Position numbers and translations under genes: made by a program | Part shown: positions 28,026-37,076 of the stretch, piece after piece | Layout: each line of letters starts with the position of its first letter | Position numbering within the stretch: the first letter of the stretch is position 1 | Notes under the pieces: generated by a model | The model's input: the letters and a program-made list of their open reading frames with translations, nothing else | Told to the model about the DNA's origin: nothing | Databases searched by the model: none | DNA from: Bifidobacterium moukalabense DSM 27321 | GTDB taxonomy: Bacteria; Actinomycetota; Actinomycetes; Actinomycetales; Bifidobacteriaceae | Assembly (NCBI RefSeq): GCF_000522505.1 | Contig: NZ_AZMV01000004.1 | Location: forward strand, 186,001 to 250,000 | Direction of reading: 5' to 3' | DNA length: 64,000 nt

Positions 28026-28979
28026 ATGACGACTGACAGCATGCAGCACGGAAATCTGTACGAACGGCATGAGTGGAAACATTCCACCAAGGTGGCGGGC
28101 GTTCCGTGGAAGAACCCGGTCGCCACCGCTTCCGGTACGTTCCAATACGCGGCCGTACGTTGGTTCTACGACGTGAGCCAGCTTGGCGCGGTCACCACCA
28201 AAGGCGTTTCACCGGTGCCATGGGAGGGCAACCCGGGCATCCGTACCGCCGAAGGGCCATCCAGCAACATCAACGCGGTCGGCCTGCAGAATCCGGGTGT
28301 CGATCACTATCTGGAAGACGACCTACCGAAACTGAAGGCCATCAACGCGACCGTGATCGCCAACGTGGCGGGTCATTGCGACGATGATTATGCCGAGGTC
28401 GTGGCCAAGCTCGACGATTCGCCGGCCGATATGCTGGAAATCAACGTGAGCTGCCCGAACGTATCCGCCGGCGGCATGAGCGTCGGCACCGATCCGGTGG
28501 CGTTGAGCCGTCTGATCACCCGCCTGCGCAGGATCACCGATAAGAAGATGATCGTCAAGCTCACCCCGAACGTCACCGACATCACCGTTCCGGCACGAGC
28601 GGCCGTGGAAAGCGGCGCCGATGCATTAAGCCTGATTAACACGCTGCTCGGCATGCGCATCAATATCCGTACCGGTGAACCGGTCATCACGCATGTGACC
28701 GGCGGCGTGTCCGGCCCGGCCGTATTGCCTGTGGGCCTTGCCGCGGTATGGCGCGTACGCACCGCGCTGCCTGGGATTCCGATCATCGGCATCGGCGGTA
28801 TCGACTCCGGTGAGAAGGCGCTCGAATACCTGTATGCGGGCGCCAATGCCGTGGAGGTCGGTGCGGCCGCATTGTTCGAACCGACCGCGCCGCTGCGCGT
28901 GGCTCGAGAGCTCGACGACCTGCTTGATACACGCCCCGAACTGGCCGACAAGCTTGCCGGGGGCGAGACCTGGCGTTAA
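28026..28979 (+). CDS. pyrD: dihydroorotate dehydrogenase, NAD-linked type 1B catalytic subunit
   Basis: It oxidises dihydroorotate to orotate with FMN. The catalytic base is the cysteine in [11 protein letters not shown], which marks class 1; pairing with pyrK marks subtype 1B. FMN-binding [11 protein letters not shown] and [10 protein letters not shown] are near the C-terminus. ATG 28026 gives 317 residues; another ATG 15 bp further is possible. The start is 4 bp past the pyrK stop. This soluble enzyme suits an organism without a respiratory quinone pool. Confidence 0.95.
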   Translation: MTTDSMQHGNLYERHEWKHSTKVAGVPWKNPVATASGTFQYAAVRWFYDVSQLGAVTTKGVSPVPWEGNPGIRTAEGPSSNINAVGLQNPGVDHYLEDDLPKLKAINATVIANVAGHCDDDYAEVVAKLDDSPADMLEINVSCPNVSAGGMSVGTDPVALSRLITRLRRITDKKMIVKLTPNVTDITVPARAAVESGADALSLINTLLGMRINIRTGEPVITHVTGGVSGPAVLPVGLAAVWRVRTALPGIPIIGIGGIDSGEKALEYLYAGANAVEVGAAALFEPTAPLRVARELDDLLDTRPELADKLAGGETWR

Positions 28980-29007
28980 CGACCGTTCACCGCATGAAGG
29001 AGTGATT

Positions 29008-29700
29008 ATGGAATCCATCGACCATCGTTTTACCCAGTTCCTGCTGGAATCCAAGGCGCTGAAGTTCGGCGAGTTCACGCTGAAATCCGGCCGTAAGTCC
29101 CCATACTTCATCAACGCCGGCGCCTTCGACGACGGTAAGAAGATCGCGACTCTCGGCGCATTCTATGCTGAGAAGATCGCATCCGAAATCGAGTCCGGCA
29201 ATCTGCCGAAGGATATCGATACCGTATTCGGTCCGGCATATAAGGGCATTCCGCTGGGTGTCTCCACCGCCATCGCCCTGACCGCCGGGCACGGCATGGA
29301 GGTCGGTTACACCTTCGACCGGAAGGAGAGGAAGGACCACGGCGACGGCGGCATGATGGTAGGTACCCAGCTGGCCGACGGCATGAAGGTGCTGCTCGTT
29401 GATGATGTGATGACGGCCGGCACCGCGGTGCGTGAGGTCATTCCGAAGCTCAAGGCCGAAGCGAACGTCGAAGTGGTCGGTTTGGTGCTGTCCGTGGACC
29501 GTATGGAGAAGACCAAGGATTCCGATATCTCCGCGGTGAAGGCCGTCGAAGCCGAATTCGGCTTCCCGGTGTTCGCCATCGCCAACGTGAAAGAGATTTT
29601 CGAGGCTGGCCGTCACATCGAAACCGCCGACGGCACCCCGTATGTCACGCCGGAGATCAAGGCCGCCGCCGACGCCTATCTGGAACGGTACGGCGCCTGA
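29008..29700 (+). CDS. pyrE: orotate phosphoribosyltransferase
   Basis: It joins orotate to PRPP to form OMP. The PRPP-binding motif is [16 protein letters not shown], and the N-terminal [12 protein letters not shown] segment binds the base. ATG 29008 follows AAGGAG, giving 230 residues. It is the last gene of the operon and is closed by a 15-bp perfect stem. carA, carB and pyrR are not in the window. Confidence 0.95.
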   Translation: MESIDHRFTQFLLESKALKFGEFTLKSGRKSPYFINAGAFDDGKKIATLGAFYAEKIASEIESGNLPKDIDTVFGPAYKGIPLGVSTAIALTAGHGMEVGYTFDRKERKDHGDGGMMVGTQLADGMKVLLVDDVMTAGTAVREVIPKLKAEANVEVVGLVLSVDRMEKTKDSDISAVKAVEAEFGFPVFAIANVKEIFEAGRHIETADGTPYVTPEIKAAADAYLERYGA

Positions 29701-29725
29701 GCGCTTCGGCATACGCCGGATATGA

Positions 29726-29756
29726 GAGATTCTCCCTCATTATGAGGGAGAATCTC
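29726..29756 (+). terminator. bidirectional terminator between pyrE and a LysR gene
   Basis: A perfect 15-bp inverted repeat (29726-29740 with 29742-29756) around a single base lies between convergent stop codons, 25 bp after pyrE and 4 bp before the LysR stop. No long T-run occurs on either side. Confidence 0.65.
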
Positions 29757-29760
29757 CTGT

Positions 29761-30684
29761 TCAGTCGATGAGGTTGTAACCGTGGTCGGCGACGACCGAC
29801 TTGAGTTTTTCCAGATAGTTTTCGGCGGCCTTCGAGAGCTTTGCACGCTCGTTGGTGATCCAGCCGACGAGCATCGTCTCATCGGTGTCGAGCGGTACGG
29901 TCACGATCTTCTCGTTGTTGAGGTCGCCGTTGTCGATGCCGGTGCATACCGTGTAGCCGTTCAGACCGATGATGAAGTTCAGAATCGTGGCGCGGTCGGT
30001 TACGTTGATCTGTTTGGGGGAGTACTCCGGCCAGACCGCCTCCTCGGCGAAGAAGAAGCTTCCTTCTTCGCCCTGCTCGTACTGGATGAACGGGAACGGC
30101 TTCAGATCGTTCATCGTGACCTTCTTCTTGCCGGCCAGTGGATTGTTGCGCGAGATGAACACGTGCAACGGCGCGCGGAAGAGCGGATGGAACTCAAGAT
30201 GCTTCTCGCGCAGCATCTTGCCGATCACGTCCTTGTTGAAATCGGACAGGTAGATGATGCCGATCTCCGACAGCATGTTGGCCACCTGGTTGATGATGTC
30301 CTTCGTGCGGGTCTCACGGATCGTGAACTCGTATTCGTCGGACTTGATGGAGCTGATCATCTCCACGAACGCTTCGACGGCGAACATGTAATGCTGCGTG
30401 GACACGGAGCACAGCTGCTTGCGTGGCTTCGCGTTCTTATAGCGCTCCTCAAGCAGGGACGCCTGGTCAAGCACCTGACGTGCGTAGGTGAGGAATTCCG
30501 CGCCGTCCACGGTCAGGGCGATGCCTTGGGACGAGCGGGTGAAGATCTCGATGCCCAGCTCGTTCTCGAGTTCCTTCACCGAGGAGCTCAATGCCGGCTG
30601 CGACACGTACAGCTCGTGCGAGGCTTCGTTCATGGAGCCGCACTCTACGATTTTGACGATGTACTTCAACTGTAGGAGAGTCAT
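29761..30684 (-). CDS. LysR-family transcriptional regulator
   Basis: An N-terminal winged helix-turn-helix (LQLKYIVKIVECGSMNEAS, then LYVSQPALSSSVKELENEL) is followed by a periplasmic-binding-like effector domain; the total of 307 residues is the family standard. The effector is unknown. Although it is convergent with the pyr operon, there is no reason to link it to pyrimidines. It stands alone, with no divergent target gene: the upstream neighbour, a HAD phosphatase, is on the same strand. A TATAAT 8 nt before the ATG suggests a leaderless transcript. Lys- and Glu-rich composition is slightly unlike neighbouring genes. Confidence 0.93.
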   Translation of the reverse strand: MTLLQLKYIVKIVECGSMNEASHELYVSQPALSSSVKELENELGIEIFTRSSQGIALTVDGAEFLTYARQVLDQASLLEERYKNAKPRKQLCSVSTQHYMFAVEAFVEMISSIKSDEYEFTIRETRTKDIINQVANMLSEIGIIYLSDFNKDVIGKMLREKHLEFHPLFRAPLHVFISRNNPLAGKKKVTMNDLKPFPFIQYEQGEEGSFFFAEEAVWPEYSPKQINVTDRATILNFIIGLNGYTVCTGIDNGDLNNEKIVTVPLDTDETMLVGWITNERAKLSKAAENYLEKLKSVVADHGYNLID

Positions 30685-30692
30685 AAACCCAG

Positions 30693-30698
30693 ATTATA
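30693..30698 (-). promoter_or_regulatory. -10 element of the LysR gene (probable leaderless transcript)
   Basis: On the minus strand a perfect TATAAT ends 8 nt before the ATG at 30684, with no ribosome-binding site between. The start point of transcription should fall within one or two bases of the start codon. Confidence 0.55.
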
Positions 30699-30807
30699 TA
30701 AGCGGGCATTCACGAAAATACGATTTATAACGCTTGGTTTCTGCATTGTGGACGTCGCATTGCGGATGGCGCATCGCAATCGCGCTTGATCGATTGCGTC
30801 CGAACGG

Positions 30808-31443
30808 TCAGAGCCGCACTCCCAGGGATGCGAGGTCCCTGCGGGCCCGTTCGGCATCGACGAAGCGGAAGGCGTGGATGCCCACCTTGTTGGCCCCATC
30901 CACGTTCTTCGCGGTGTCATCGAAAAATACCGACCTCTCGGCCGTGATGCCGAAACGCCGCAGTGCCAGCTCGTAGAAGTCGGCGTTCGGCTTGAACATC
31001 TTCTCTTCGCCCGACACGACCGTGCCGTCGAGAATTTCCGTGAGCTGGGGGAATTTCTCGAATGCGAAGTGAATGGTCTCGTATGACCAGTTCGTCAGGC
31101 CCCACACGCCATATCCGGCGGCCTTCAGGTCACGCAGCAGCCGTTCCGAGCCGGGCAGCAGACGGACCAGGGAATCGCCGTACCGGGTGATGTAATCCTC
31201 GAAGATGTCGGCAATCTCCTTGCCGTGGTCCTGCTCGACGCTTGGCAGCACCTCGGCCAGGGAAGCGCCATGGTCCATGCGATCCTCATAGTCAAAGAAG
31301 CCGAACTCGTCGTCATCCGAGCAGATGCGATCCACCAGCTCCTGTGGGTAGTGTCCTTCCAGCCCCGCGCGAGACTGCCAATCGACCACGACTCCGCAGA
31401 AATCGAAGATGACGTCGGTAATGGCGGGGGTTGCGCTGGTCAT
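30808..31443 (-). CDS. HAD-superfamily phosphatase (YihX-like)
   Basis: A haloacid dehalogenase-fold hydrolase of 211 residues. The nucleophile is D14 in VIFDFCGVVVDW; the second Asp of the usual DxD is replaced, as in YihX-type sugar phosphatases (DLGN). Motif II is in GLTNWS, motif III is the Lys of EEKMFKPNADFYELAL, and motif IV is VFFDDTAKNVDGA. A glucose-1-phosphate-like substrate is possible but unproven. ATG 31443 with AAGGAT upstream was chosen over an in-frame extension to 31602 that lacks family similarity. Confidence 0.88.
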   Translation of the reverse strand: MTSATPAITDVIFDFCGVVVDWQSRAGLEGHYPQELVDRICSDDDEFGFFDYEDRMDHGASLAEVLPSVEQDHGKEIADIFEDYITRYGDSLVRLLPGSERLLRDLKAAGYGVWGLTNWSYETIHFAFEKFPQLTEILDGTVVSGEEKMFKPNADFYELALRRFGITAERSVFFDDTAKNVDGANKVGIHAFRFVDAERARRDLASLGVRL

Positions 31444-31511
31444 CGGGAATCCTTCTCGTAAAACATGTATCTGCCTTCCGTCAGTGTAGCGTAACGGGAA
31501 AACCACCGGCG

Positions 31512-32285
31512 TCAGGCCGCTGCGTTGACCAAGGCGGAGAAAATCGCACGGCTGCGGGCATCGACCTCGTGCAGGAATTCCGGATGCCATTGCACGGCCC
31601 ACAGGAATCGCGATCCCGGCCGGTACACGGCCTCCGTGATGCCGTCCTCGGCGATGGCCATACGTCTGAGCGACGGCGCAATCCGCTTGACGGCCTGATG
31701 ATGGTAGCTGTTGACGGCGATTGTCCAGCCGCCGTCAACGTTACGATGCATGCTCTTCGCATCCATATCGGATTGCGGCAGAGCGTTCAGCATGGCATCC
31801 ATCGGGGTGCCAGGCTCGACCGTCACCATGTGGCCGAACACATCATACGGAGGTTTCATATGATGCTCCACATCGCTCGGATGCTCGCTTGGCAGGTCAT
31901 GCCACAGCGTGCCCCCAAGGCGGGCGTTGATGAGCTGGATGCCGCGGCAGATACCCAAAACCGGCTTGTCAAGACGAATCGCCGCATCAAGCAGCAGTGG
32001 TTCCATCGCATCGCGTTCGGCGCTCAACTCCGGTTCCATGGCCTGATATTCGGGAGTGATCTCCCCGCCATAGATCGCGGGATCCACATCCTGACCTCCG
32101 GTGAACAGTATGCCGTCGCACAGGTCGGCCAATCGTCGAATCTCACCCGCATCGGCCGTCAAGGGCAGCATCAGGGGCAATCCGCCGGCCTCTTCGACGC
32201 CGTCCATATAACCGGGCAGCATCCATAGGCTGTCGCGTTTATAGTCGAATAGGGGAGTGATGCCGATGATCGGACGTTTCGTCAT
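31512..32285 (-). CDS. class I glutamine amidotransferase, peptidase C26 (PuuD-like)
   Basis: A gamma-glutamyl hydrolase-type protein of 257 residues. The catalytic triad is visible: C113 in LGICRGIQ and H234/E236 in QWHPEF; FTGGQDVDP forms the oxyanion region. E. coli PuuD cleaves gamma-glutamyl-GABA in putrescine breakdown, but no other puu gene is near, so the substrate here is open. It is separated from nnr by a strong hairpin, so it is probably transcribed alone. Confidence 0.9.
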   Translation of the reverse strand: MTKRPIIGITPLFDYKRDSLWMLPGYMDGVEEAGGLPLMLPLTADAGEIRRLADLCDGILFTGGQDVDPAIYGGEITPEYQAMEPELSAERDAMEPLLLDAAIRLDKPVLGICRGIQLINARLGGTLWHDLPSEHPSDVEHHMKPPYDVFGHMVTVEPGTPMDAMLNALPQSDMDAKSMHRNVDGGWTIAVNSYHHQAVKRIAPSLRRMAIAEDGITEAVYRPGSRFLWAVQWHPEFLHEVDARSRAIFSALVNAAA

Positions 32286-32301
32286 GAGGGCCGCCTTTCC
32301 G

Positions 32302-32343
32302 CAACGGTCTTATGCTGTAATTGGCCACAGCATAAGACCGTTG
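32302..32343. terminator. 17-bp perfect inverted repeat between nnr and the C26 peptidase
   Basis: 32302-32318 and 32327-32343 are exact inverted complements around an 8-base loop. It lies between two minus-strand genes, 24 bp after the nnr stop. The absence of a T-run leaves open an operator or RNA-processing role. Confidence 0.5.
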
Positions 32344-32367
32344 TATTTCGGATATCGGCGGAACGTG

Positions 32368-34164
32368 TTACTGAACCAGCTCCGTGAAGGCTCCCGCAAT
32401 CGCGTCGATGACATCGCTGGCGATGATCGGATGGCCGACCGTTCCGAAACGTTGCTTCTTGGAACGGCCGTAGATCTCAGGACGATGCCATCCACGTTGC
32501 TCGGATTCCGATGCGAATGCCGCAGCCAGGCCATGCATGTAGGCAGCCGCGGCGACGACCTCGGGCACCAACGCCGGATCGTCGGCAAGCATATCGTCCT
32601 GCTGCGCAAGCAACGCGCCCAGCATGCCCGCCAGCACATCGCCTGCGCCGGCCGTCGCGAGCCAGGCCGGCGCACGACCGGACAGGATGATGCGGTTCGC
32701 GCCTTCGCCGTCGGTGCCGACCACAATGGTGACCGCACCCTTGAGCAGTACGGTGGCGCCCGTCAGCTCATGCGCCTCGATGGCCGCACGCAATGGATTG
32801 GCCTGCACCTGCGTGAGTGTGAGCCCGTCGGCGGCATCATCGTCGGTGCGCAGGCGTGTCAATAGCCGTGTCAGCTCACCGGCATGCGGCGTGATGACCA
32901 CCTGGGCCGGCACATGCTCCGGCAACAGGTCCAGCGCGCCTGCATCCACCACGATCGGTGGCATCGCATGCGCACGCTCGTCCGATGCCACGGACGCCTC
33001 GCCGGCATCGGGCCGTCCCAACGCATAATGCTTCAACAGCATGGCGATCGTCTCACGCTGCATATCCTCATCGGCGGCCTCGTCATCGCCTGAAGGAACG
33101 CCTGAACCGACCACCCAGGACTGCACACGACCTTTGCCGACGACCGCCTCAGGCAGGCTTGCGAGCACCATATCCTGTGCACGCTGCGGCCCCAGATACC
33201 GCACCATGCCCGAATCCGTACGTGCGGCGGATCTCGCCGACAGCACCGCCGCGCCCGGGTAACGGTTCGAACCGGTCACCAACCCGACCACGCCACGTGA
33301 ATACTTGCCGTCCGCAAGCTGTGGCAGACGAATCGAATCGGCGACGAAATCACCGTCCGTCATCTCCGCGAACGGTACGGTCTCATCCACATCAAAACCA
33401 AAATCGACCAGCATCAGCTTGCCGCACGCATACGAGGCGGGCGGCACCATCGCGCATGGCTTCATCGCGCCGAACGTCACCGTAACATCCGCCGGAATAT
33501 ACGGACCCGGCAGCGAACCATCATTCACGCCCACGCCGGAGGGCGTATCGATCGCCACCACCAACGGCAAATCCGCGGATGGTTCGTTATTCGGCAGGGC
33601 GGGACGGTCGGGCAGCTCGCCATCCAAGCCCAGCGAAGCCGCGATCGTCCCGGCAATGCCGCGCAACGCACCCGAAACACCGATACCGGTCATCGCGTCG
33701 AGAATCACATGCGAACCCTGCGCATACTCGATTGCGGCCTGCAGTCTCTCCCCGGCCTCGCCCGCGGAAAAGCCGGTGGTGCAACCGGGAATGTCGGCGG
33801 CGGGATCAAGTACGAGCACGCGTCCGCCGGCATGGACGAACGCTGCGAAGGCCTCTTCATGAAGGGACCGGCCGACGGCGATCGCCGTAACCTGCGCGCC
33901 CTCCTGCGCGAGCTCCGCACCCGCATAGAGGCCGTCGCCCCCGTTATCGCCGGCACCGACCAAGAGGGCCACGCGCGCATCCTCGACGGCCAGGTCCTCA
34001 TCGTCAAGCAGATCCATCGTCACATGCGCCGCGGCGGAGGCCGCCATGCGCATCAGCGGAACGCCATCGTCAAGCAGCGGGCGTTCCATCTCACGTACGG
34101 TATCGGAATCGTAGGCTCCGTACAGGAGCGTCTGCAGGCGGTCGTCTTCATTGGCGGTATCCAT
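32368..34164 (-). CDS. nnr: bifunctional NAD(P)H-hydrate epimerase / ADP-dependent dehydratase
   Basis: It repairs hydrated NAD(P)H. The N-terminal half is the YjeF epimerase domain (VGAGDNGGDGLYAGAEL binds the nucleotide). The C-terminal half is a ribokinase-like dehydratase with VVDAGALDLLP, VITPHAGE and TAGAGDVLAGMLG. ATG 34164 follows AAGGAGGGA, giving 598 residues. Fused proteins are usually about 500; the surplus lies in acidic inserts such as SGVPSGDDEAADEDMQ near the middle and another near residue 400. Otherwise all motifs are intact. Confidence 0.93.
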   Translation of the reverse strand: MDTANEDDRLQTLLYGAYDSDTVREMERPLLDDGVPLMRMAASAAAHVTMDLLDDEDLAVEDARVALLVGAGDNGGDGLYAGAELAQEGAQVTAIAVGRSLHEEAFAAFVHAGGRVLVLDPAADIPGCTTGFSAGEAGERLQAAIEYAQGSHVILDAMTGIGVSGALRGIAGTIAASLGLDGELPDRPALPNNEPSADLPLVVAIDTPSGVGVNDGSLPGPYIPADVTVTFGAMKPCAMVPPASYACGKLMLVDFGFDVDETVPFAEMTDGDFVADSIRLPQLADGKYSRGVVGLVTGSNRYPGAAVLSARSAARTDSGMVRYLGPQRAQDMVLASLPEAVVGKGRVQSWVVGSGVPSGDDEAADEDMQRETIAMLLKHYALGRPDAGEASVASDERAHAMPPIVVDAGALDLLPEHVPAQVVITPHAGELTRLLTRLRTDDDAADGLTLTQVQANPLRAAIEAHELTGATVLLKGAVTIVVGTDGEGANRIILSGRAPAWLATAGAGDVLAGMLGALLAQQDDMLADDPALVPEVVAAAAYMHGLAAAFASESEQRGWHRPEIYGRSKKQRFGTVGHPIIASDVIDAIAGAFTELVQ

Positions 34165-34256
34165 AATCCCTCCTTGCAATAACGATATTCCCTACTCTAG
34201 TACGTACAATTGGAGCCGTATTGCGTCTCGTGGCGAATTCGGGAATGGAGAGGGCA

Positions 34257-34958
34257 ATGGCGTATATCGAAATGGTGCATAGCTTCAAGCGCTACCAAAT
34301 GGGATCCACGACCATCGTTGCGAACGATGATGTGAGTTTCGGCATCGAGAAGGGCGAGCTGGCGATCATCCTGGGAGCGTCGGGTGCCGGCAAGTCCACG
34401 GTGCTCAACATTCTGGGCGGCATGGATACCAATTCCGGGGGCAGGGTCGTCATCGACGGGCGGGACATCTCCGACTACTCGCCCAGGCAGTTGACGGCCT
34501 ATCGGCGTACCGACATCGGTTTCGTGTTCCAGTTCTACAATCTGGTCGCCAATCTGACGGCCAAGGAGAACGTGGAGCTCGCTTCGGAGATTGTGAGCGA
34601 TGCGCAGGATCCGATCGTCGCCCTGACCGATGTGGGGCTGGCCGACCGTGTGGATAATTTTCCGGCGCAGTTGTCGGGTGGCGAGCAGCAGCGCGTGGCG
34701 ATCGCGCGTGCGGTGGCGAAGAATCCGAAGATCCTGTTGTGTGATGAGCCGACGGGCGCGTTGGATTACAACACGGGCAAGCAGGTGTTGCGGATTTTGC
34801 AGGATATGAGTCGCGAGAAGGGCGCGACGGTGGTGATCGTGACGCATAATTCGGCGATCGCGCCGATCGCCGACAGGGTGATCCGCATGCATGACGGCAG
34901 GGTCACCGCGGTCGAGACCAACGAGCACCCCATGAGCATTCAGGAACTCGAATGGTAG
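34257..34958 (+). CDS. MacB/LolD-type ABC transporter ATP-binding protein, no permease nearby
   Basis: An ATPase of 233 residues. Walker A is GASGAGKST at 40-48, the Q-loop is in FVFQFYNLV, the signature is LSGGEQQRV, Walker B is [11 protein letters not shown] and the switch His is in VTHNS. This subfamily works with FtsX-like permeases in peptide, lipoprotein or cell-envelope transport, and the permease usually follows directly. Here the next features are a tRNA and a bile salt hydrolase, so the partner is missing or distant. Start ATG 34257 follows GGAG; codon use in the second half is more G/T-ending than in its neighbours. Confidence 0.88.
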   Translation: MAYIEMVHSFKRYQMGSTTIVANDDVSFGIEKGELAIILGASGAGKSTVLNILGGMDTNSGGRVVIDGRDISDYSPRQLTAYRRTDIGFVFQFYNLVANLTAKENVELASEIVSDAQDPIVALTDVGLADRVDNFPAQLSGGEQQRVAIARAVAKNPKILLCDEPTGALDYNTGKQVLRILQDMSREKGATVVIVTHNSAIAPIADRVIRMHDGRVTAVETNEHPMSIQELEW

Positions 34959-35022
34959 CCGATGACGTCCGGACGGTTTCGTGGCGTACGGCGTAGACGT
35001 GGCGGGGCTTGATAAAACAGAA

Positions 35023-35046
35023 AAGCCCTTGGAAATCCAAGGGCTT
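35023..35046 (-). terminator. terminator of tRNA-Asn
   Basis: AAGCCCTTGGA pairs with TCCAAGGGCTT (11 bp). On the minus strand it is followed by TTTT and more T-rich sequence, about 10 bases past the tRNA 3' end. It is a textbook intrinsic terminator. Confidence 0.85.
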
Positions 35047-35053
35047 CGACTTG

Positions 35054-35126
<73 letters not shown>

Positions 35127-35393
35127 ATGTGCTGTCCTGTTCCGGAATTGCTTCCGTGCACAAGTCATACATAATACACATATCCGTCATTCATGCAAAT
35201 CGTGCGCGTGTTCGCCGTGTCGTGATGCGCTCTCACCTGTGAACGCAGCGGGTTGCGGGATGCCGTGCGACTTCGCTGGATCCATTGCGGGAAAGGTGGT
35301 TTATCCGTTGGCAAAAACACGGCGCTCATCAAGAGTCCGGGGGTACCATGAACGCACCAACAGATAATGACAAGCAAATGGAAGGAGTCCCTT
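35127..35393. other. 267-bp intergenic region upstream of bsh
   Basis: Apart from the tRNA-Asn promoter, no gene was found. GATAAT at 35363-35368, 26 nt before the bsh start, is a possible -10 for bsh but no fitting -35 was seen. GGAAGGAG directly before ATG 35394 is the bsh ribosome-binding site. Confidence 0.4.
35171..35198 (-). promoter_or_regulatory. promoter of tRNA-Asn
   Basis: On the minus strand, TTGCAT (-35, 35198-35193) and TATTAT (-10, 35176-35171) are 16 bp apart and end about 45 bp before the mature tRNA 5' end. Confidence 0.5.
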
Positions 35394-36344
35394 ATGTGCA
35401 CTGGCGTTCGTTTCTCCGATGCGGAAGGGAACATGTATTTCGGCCGCAATCTCGACTGGAGCTTCTCTTATGGCGAGACCATCCTGGCCACCCCACGTGC
35501 CTACAAGTACGACTATGTGTTCGGCGCCGAAGCCAAGGCCGAACCGAATGCGGTGATCGGTGTCGGTGTGGTCATGGCCGACAAGCCGATGTATTTCGAT
35601 TGCGCCAACGAGAACGGACTTGCCATCGCAGGACTTAACTTCCCGGGCTATGCGTCCTTCGCCCACGAACCGGTCGACGGCACCGTGAATGTGGCCACTT
35701 TTGAGTTCCCGCTGTGGGTTGCCCGTAACTTCAACACCGTCGACGAGGTCGAAGAGGCCCTGAAGAACGTGACTCTCGTCTCCCAGATCGTGCCCGGACA
35801 GCAGGAATCGCTGCTGCACTGGCTCATCGGCGACAGCACCCGCAGCATTGTCGTCGAGCAGATGGCCGACGGCATGCACATCCATCATGACAACGTGGAC
35901 GTGCTCACCAACCAGCCGACCTTCGACTTCCACATGGAGAACCTGCGCAACTACATGTGCGTCGGTAACGAGATGGCCGAACCGACCACTTGGGGCAAGG
36001 CCGAGCTGACCGCATGGGGCGCCGGCGTGAGCATGCACGGCATCCCGGGAGATGTGAGCTCCCCGTCCCGCTTCGTGCGCGTGGCCTACACCAACACCCA
36101 CTATCCGCAGCAGGCCGACGAGAAGTCCAACGTGTCGCGTCTGTTCCACACCCTCGGCAGCGTGCAGATGGTCGACGGTTGCGCCAAGATGGCCGACGGC
36201 AAGTTCGAACGCACGCTGTTTACCAGCGGCTACTCCGCCAAGACCAAGACCTACTACATGAACACCTATGACGATCCGGCCATCCGCTCCTACGCCATGG
36301 CCGACTTCGACATGGACTCCACCGAGCTGATCACCGCCAAGTAA
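35394..36344 (+). CDS. bsh: bile salt hydrolase (choloylglycine hydrolase)
   Basis: An intracellular N-terminal nucleophile hydrolase that cleaves glycine and taurine from conjugated bile acids, a hallmark of gut bifidobacteria. After removal of Met, Cys2 is the nucleophile (MCTGVRF). R18 and D21 (GRNLDW) complete the known active-site set, along with later Asn and Arg residues (NFPGYASF, SSPSRFVR). Its 316 residues match known bifidobacterial enzymes, and the overall sequence is close to the B. longum/B. adolescentis type. ATG 35394 has GGAAGGAG upstream. A strong terminator shows it is monocistronic. Confidence 0.96.
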   Translation: MCTGVRFSDAEGNMYFGRNLDWSFSYGETILATPRAYKYDYVFGAEAKAEPNAVIGVGVVMADKPMYFDCANENGLAIAGLNFPGYASFAHEPVDGTVNVATFEFPLWVARNFNTVDEVEEALKNVTLVSQIVPGQQESLLHWLIGDSTRSIVVEQMADGMHIHHDNVDVLTNQPTFDFHMENLRNYMCVGNEMAEPTTWGKAELTAWGAGVSMHGIPGDVSSPSRFVRVAYTNTHYPQQADEKSNVSRLFHTLGSVQMVDGCAKMADGKFERTLFTSGYSAKTKTYYMNTYDDPAIRSYAMADFDMDSTELITAK

Positions 36345-36406
36345 TCCTTTTCGCTGGTTTTCTGCTGATGGGAGGCAAACGCCCATACCTTGCGGATAAA
36401 GCTCGA

Positions 36407-36458
36407 GAGACCGGGCAAGATCGTTGAAATCTCAATGTTCTTGTCCGGTCTCTTTTTT
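36407..36458 (+). terminator. intrinsic terminator of bsh
   Basis: GAGACCGGGCAAGA (36407-36420) pairs with TCTTGTCCGGTCTC (36439-36452), with one G-T wobble, and is followed by six Ts (36453-36458). Strong intrinsic terminator. Confidence 0.9.
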
Positions 36459-36530
36459 ATATGTAAACCAGGCGAACCGTCCGGGCATGGCGATGGACGG
36501 CCCGCCGAAGGCGTGCAACACACCGAGTGG

Positions 36531-36557
36531 ACTTCGAGTGCTTGAAGTTCGTACAGT
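36531..36557 (+). promoter_or_regulatory. MerR-type operator and -10 of the merR-adh cluster
   Basis: ACTTC (36531-36535) and GAAGT (36544-36548) form an 18-bp dyad of the kind bound by AdhR/NmlR regulators. TACAGT (36552-36557) lies just after it and 7 nt before the regulator's ATG, which would make the mRNA leaderless. The dyad sits in the region between -35 and -10, as expected for MerR control. Confidence 0.45.
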
Positions 36558-36564
36558 GCGAGAT

Positions 36565-37035
36565 ATGAGCACTGCAACAACCACGTGGCATTCGATTCGT
36601 GAGGCGTCCATGCTTTCGGGACTTCCCGAATCGACGTTGCGCTACTATGAGCAGATCGGCATCATCGATCCGATCGCACGTGATCCGAGTTCCGGACATC
36701 GCGCCTATTCCGACAACGACATCCAGTCGTTGGTCACCATCTCGTGTCTTGCGGCGACTGGCATGCCGCTGGAATCCATGCGAGAATATCTCAAGAACCG
36801 TTTCGAAGGCGTGGAAGGTGCACGTAGGCAGATGGAGCTGCTCGACGCACAGTCCATCAGACTTGCCGCCAAAGCGGAGGCGCTACGCATGCAGCAAGCC
36901 TATGTGGCGTTCAAGACGCTTTACTGGCGGGCCATCGCCGAAGGCCACGAAGATGAGGCCGGGCGACTGCTCGAAGAGAACAAGGACATCATCGAAACCG
37001 TCAAACGGCAGCAACACGCCAAAACCGGTTCATGA
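36565..37035 (+). CDS. MerR-family regulator, AdhR/NmlR-like
   Basis: An N-terminal winged helix (SIREASMLSGLPESTLRYYE) is followed by the coupling helices and a coiled-coil dimerisation region; the length is 156 residues. C61 in TISCLAATGMPLESM aligns with the conserved cysteine (about residue 52) that senses aldehydes or electrophiles in AdhR/NmlR regulators. It is followed 41 bp later by a zinc alcohol dehydrogenase and then a carboxymuconolactone decarboxylase-like gene, a typical target set. ATG 36565 was chosen; upstream in-frame starts at 36487 or 36424 overlap the bsh terminator region and lack family similarity. Confidence 0.88.
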   Translation: MSTATTTWHSIREASMLSGLPESTLRYYEQIGIIDPIARDPSSGHRAYSDNDIQSLVTISCLAATGMPLESMREYLKNRFEGVEGARRQMELLDAQSIRLAAKAEALRMQQAYVAFKTLYWRAIAEGHEDEAGRLLEENKDIIETVKRQQHAKTGS

Positions 37036-37076
37036 CGGAATATATGGGCCAATCACAACAACAAAGGAGTATTCAC

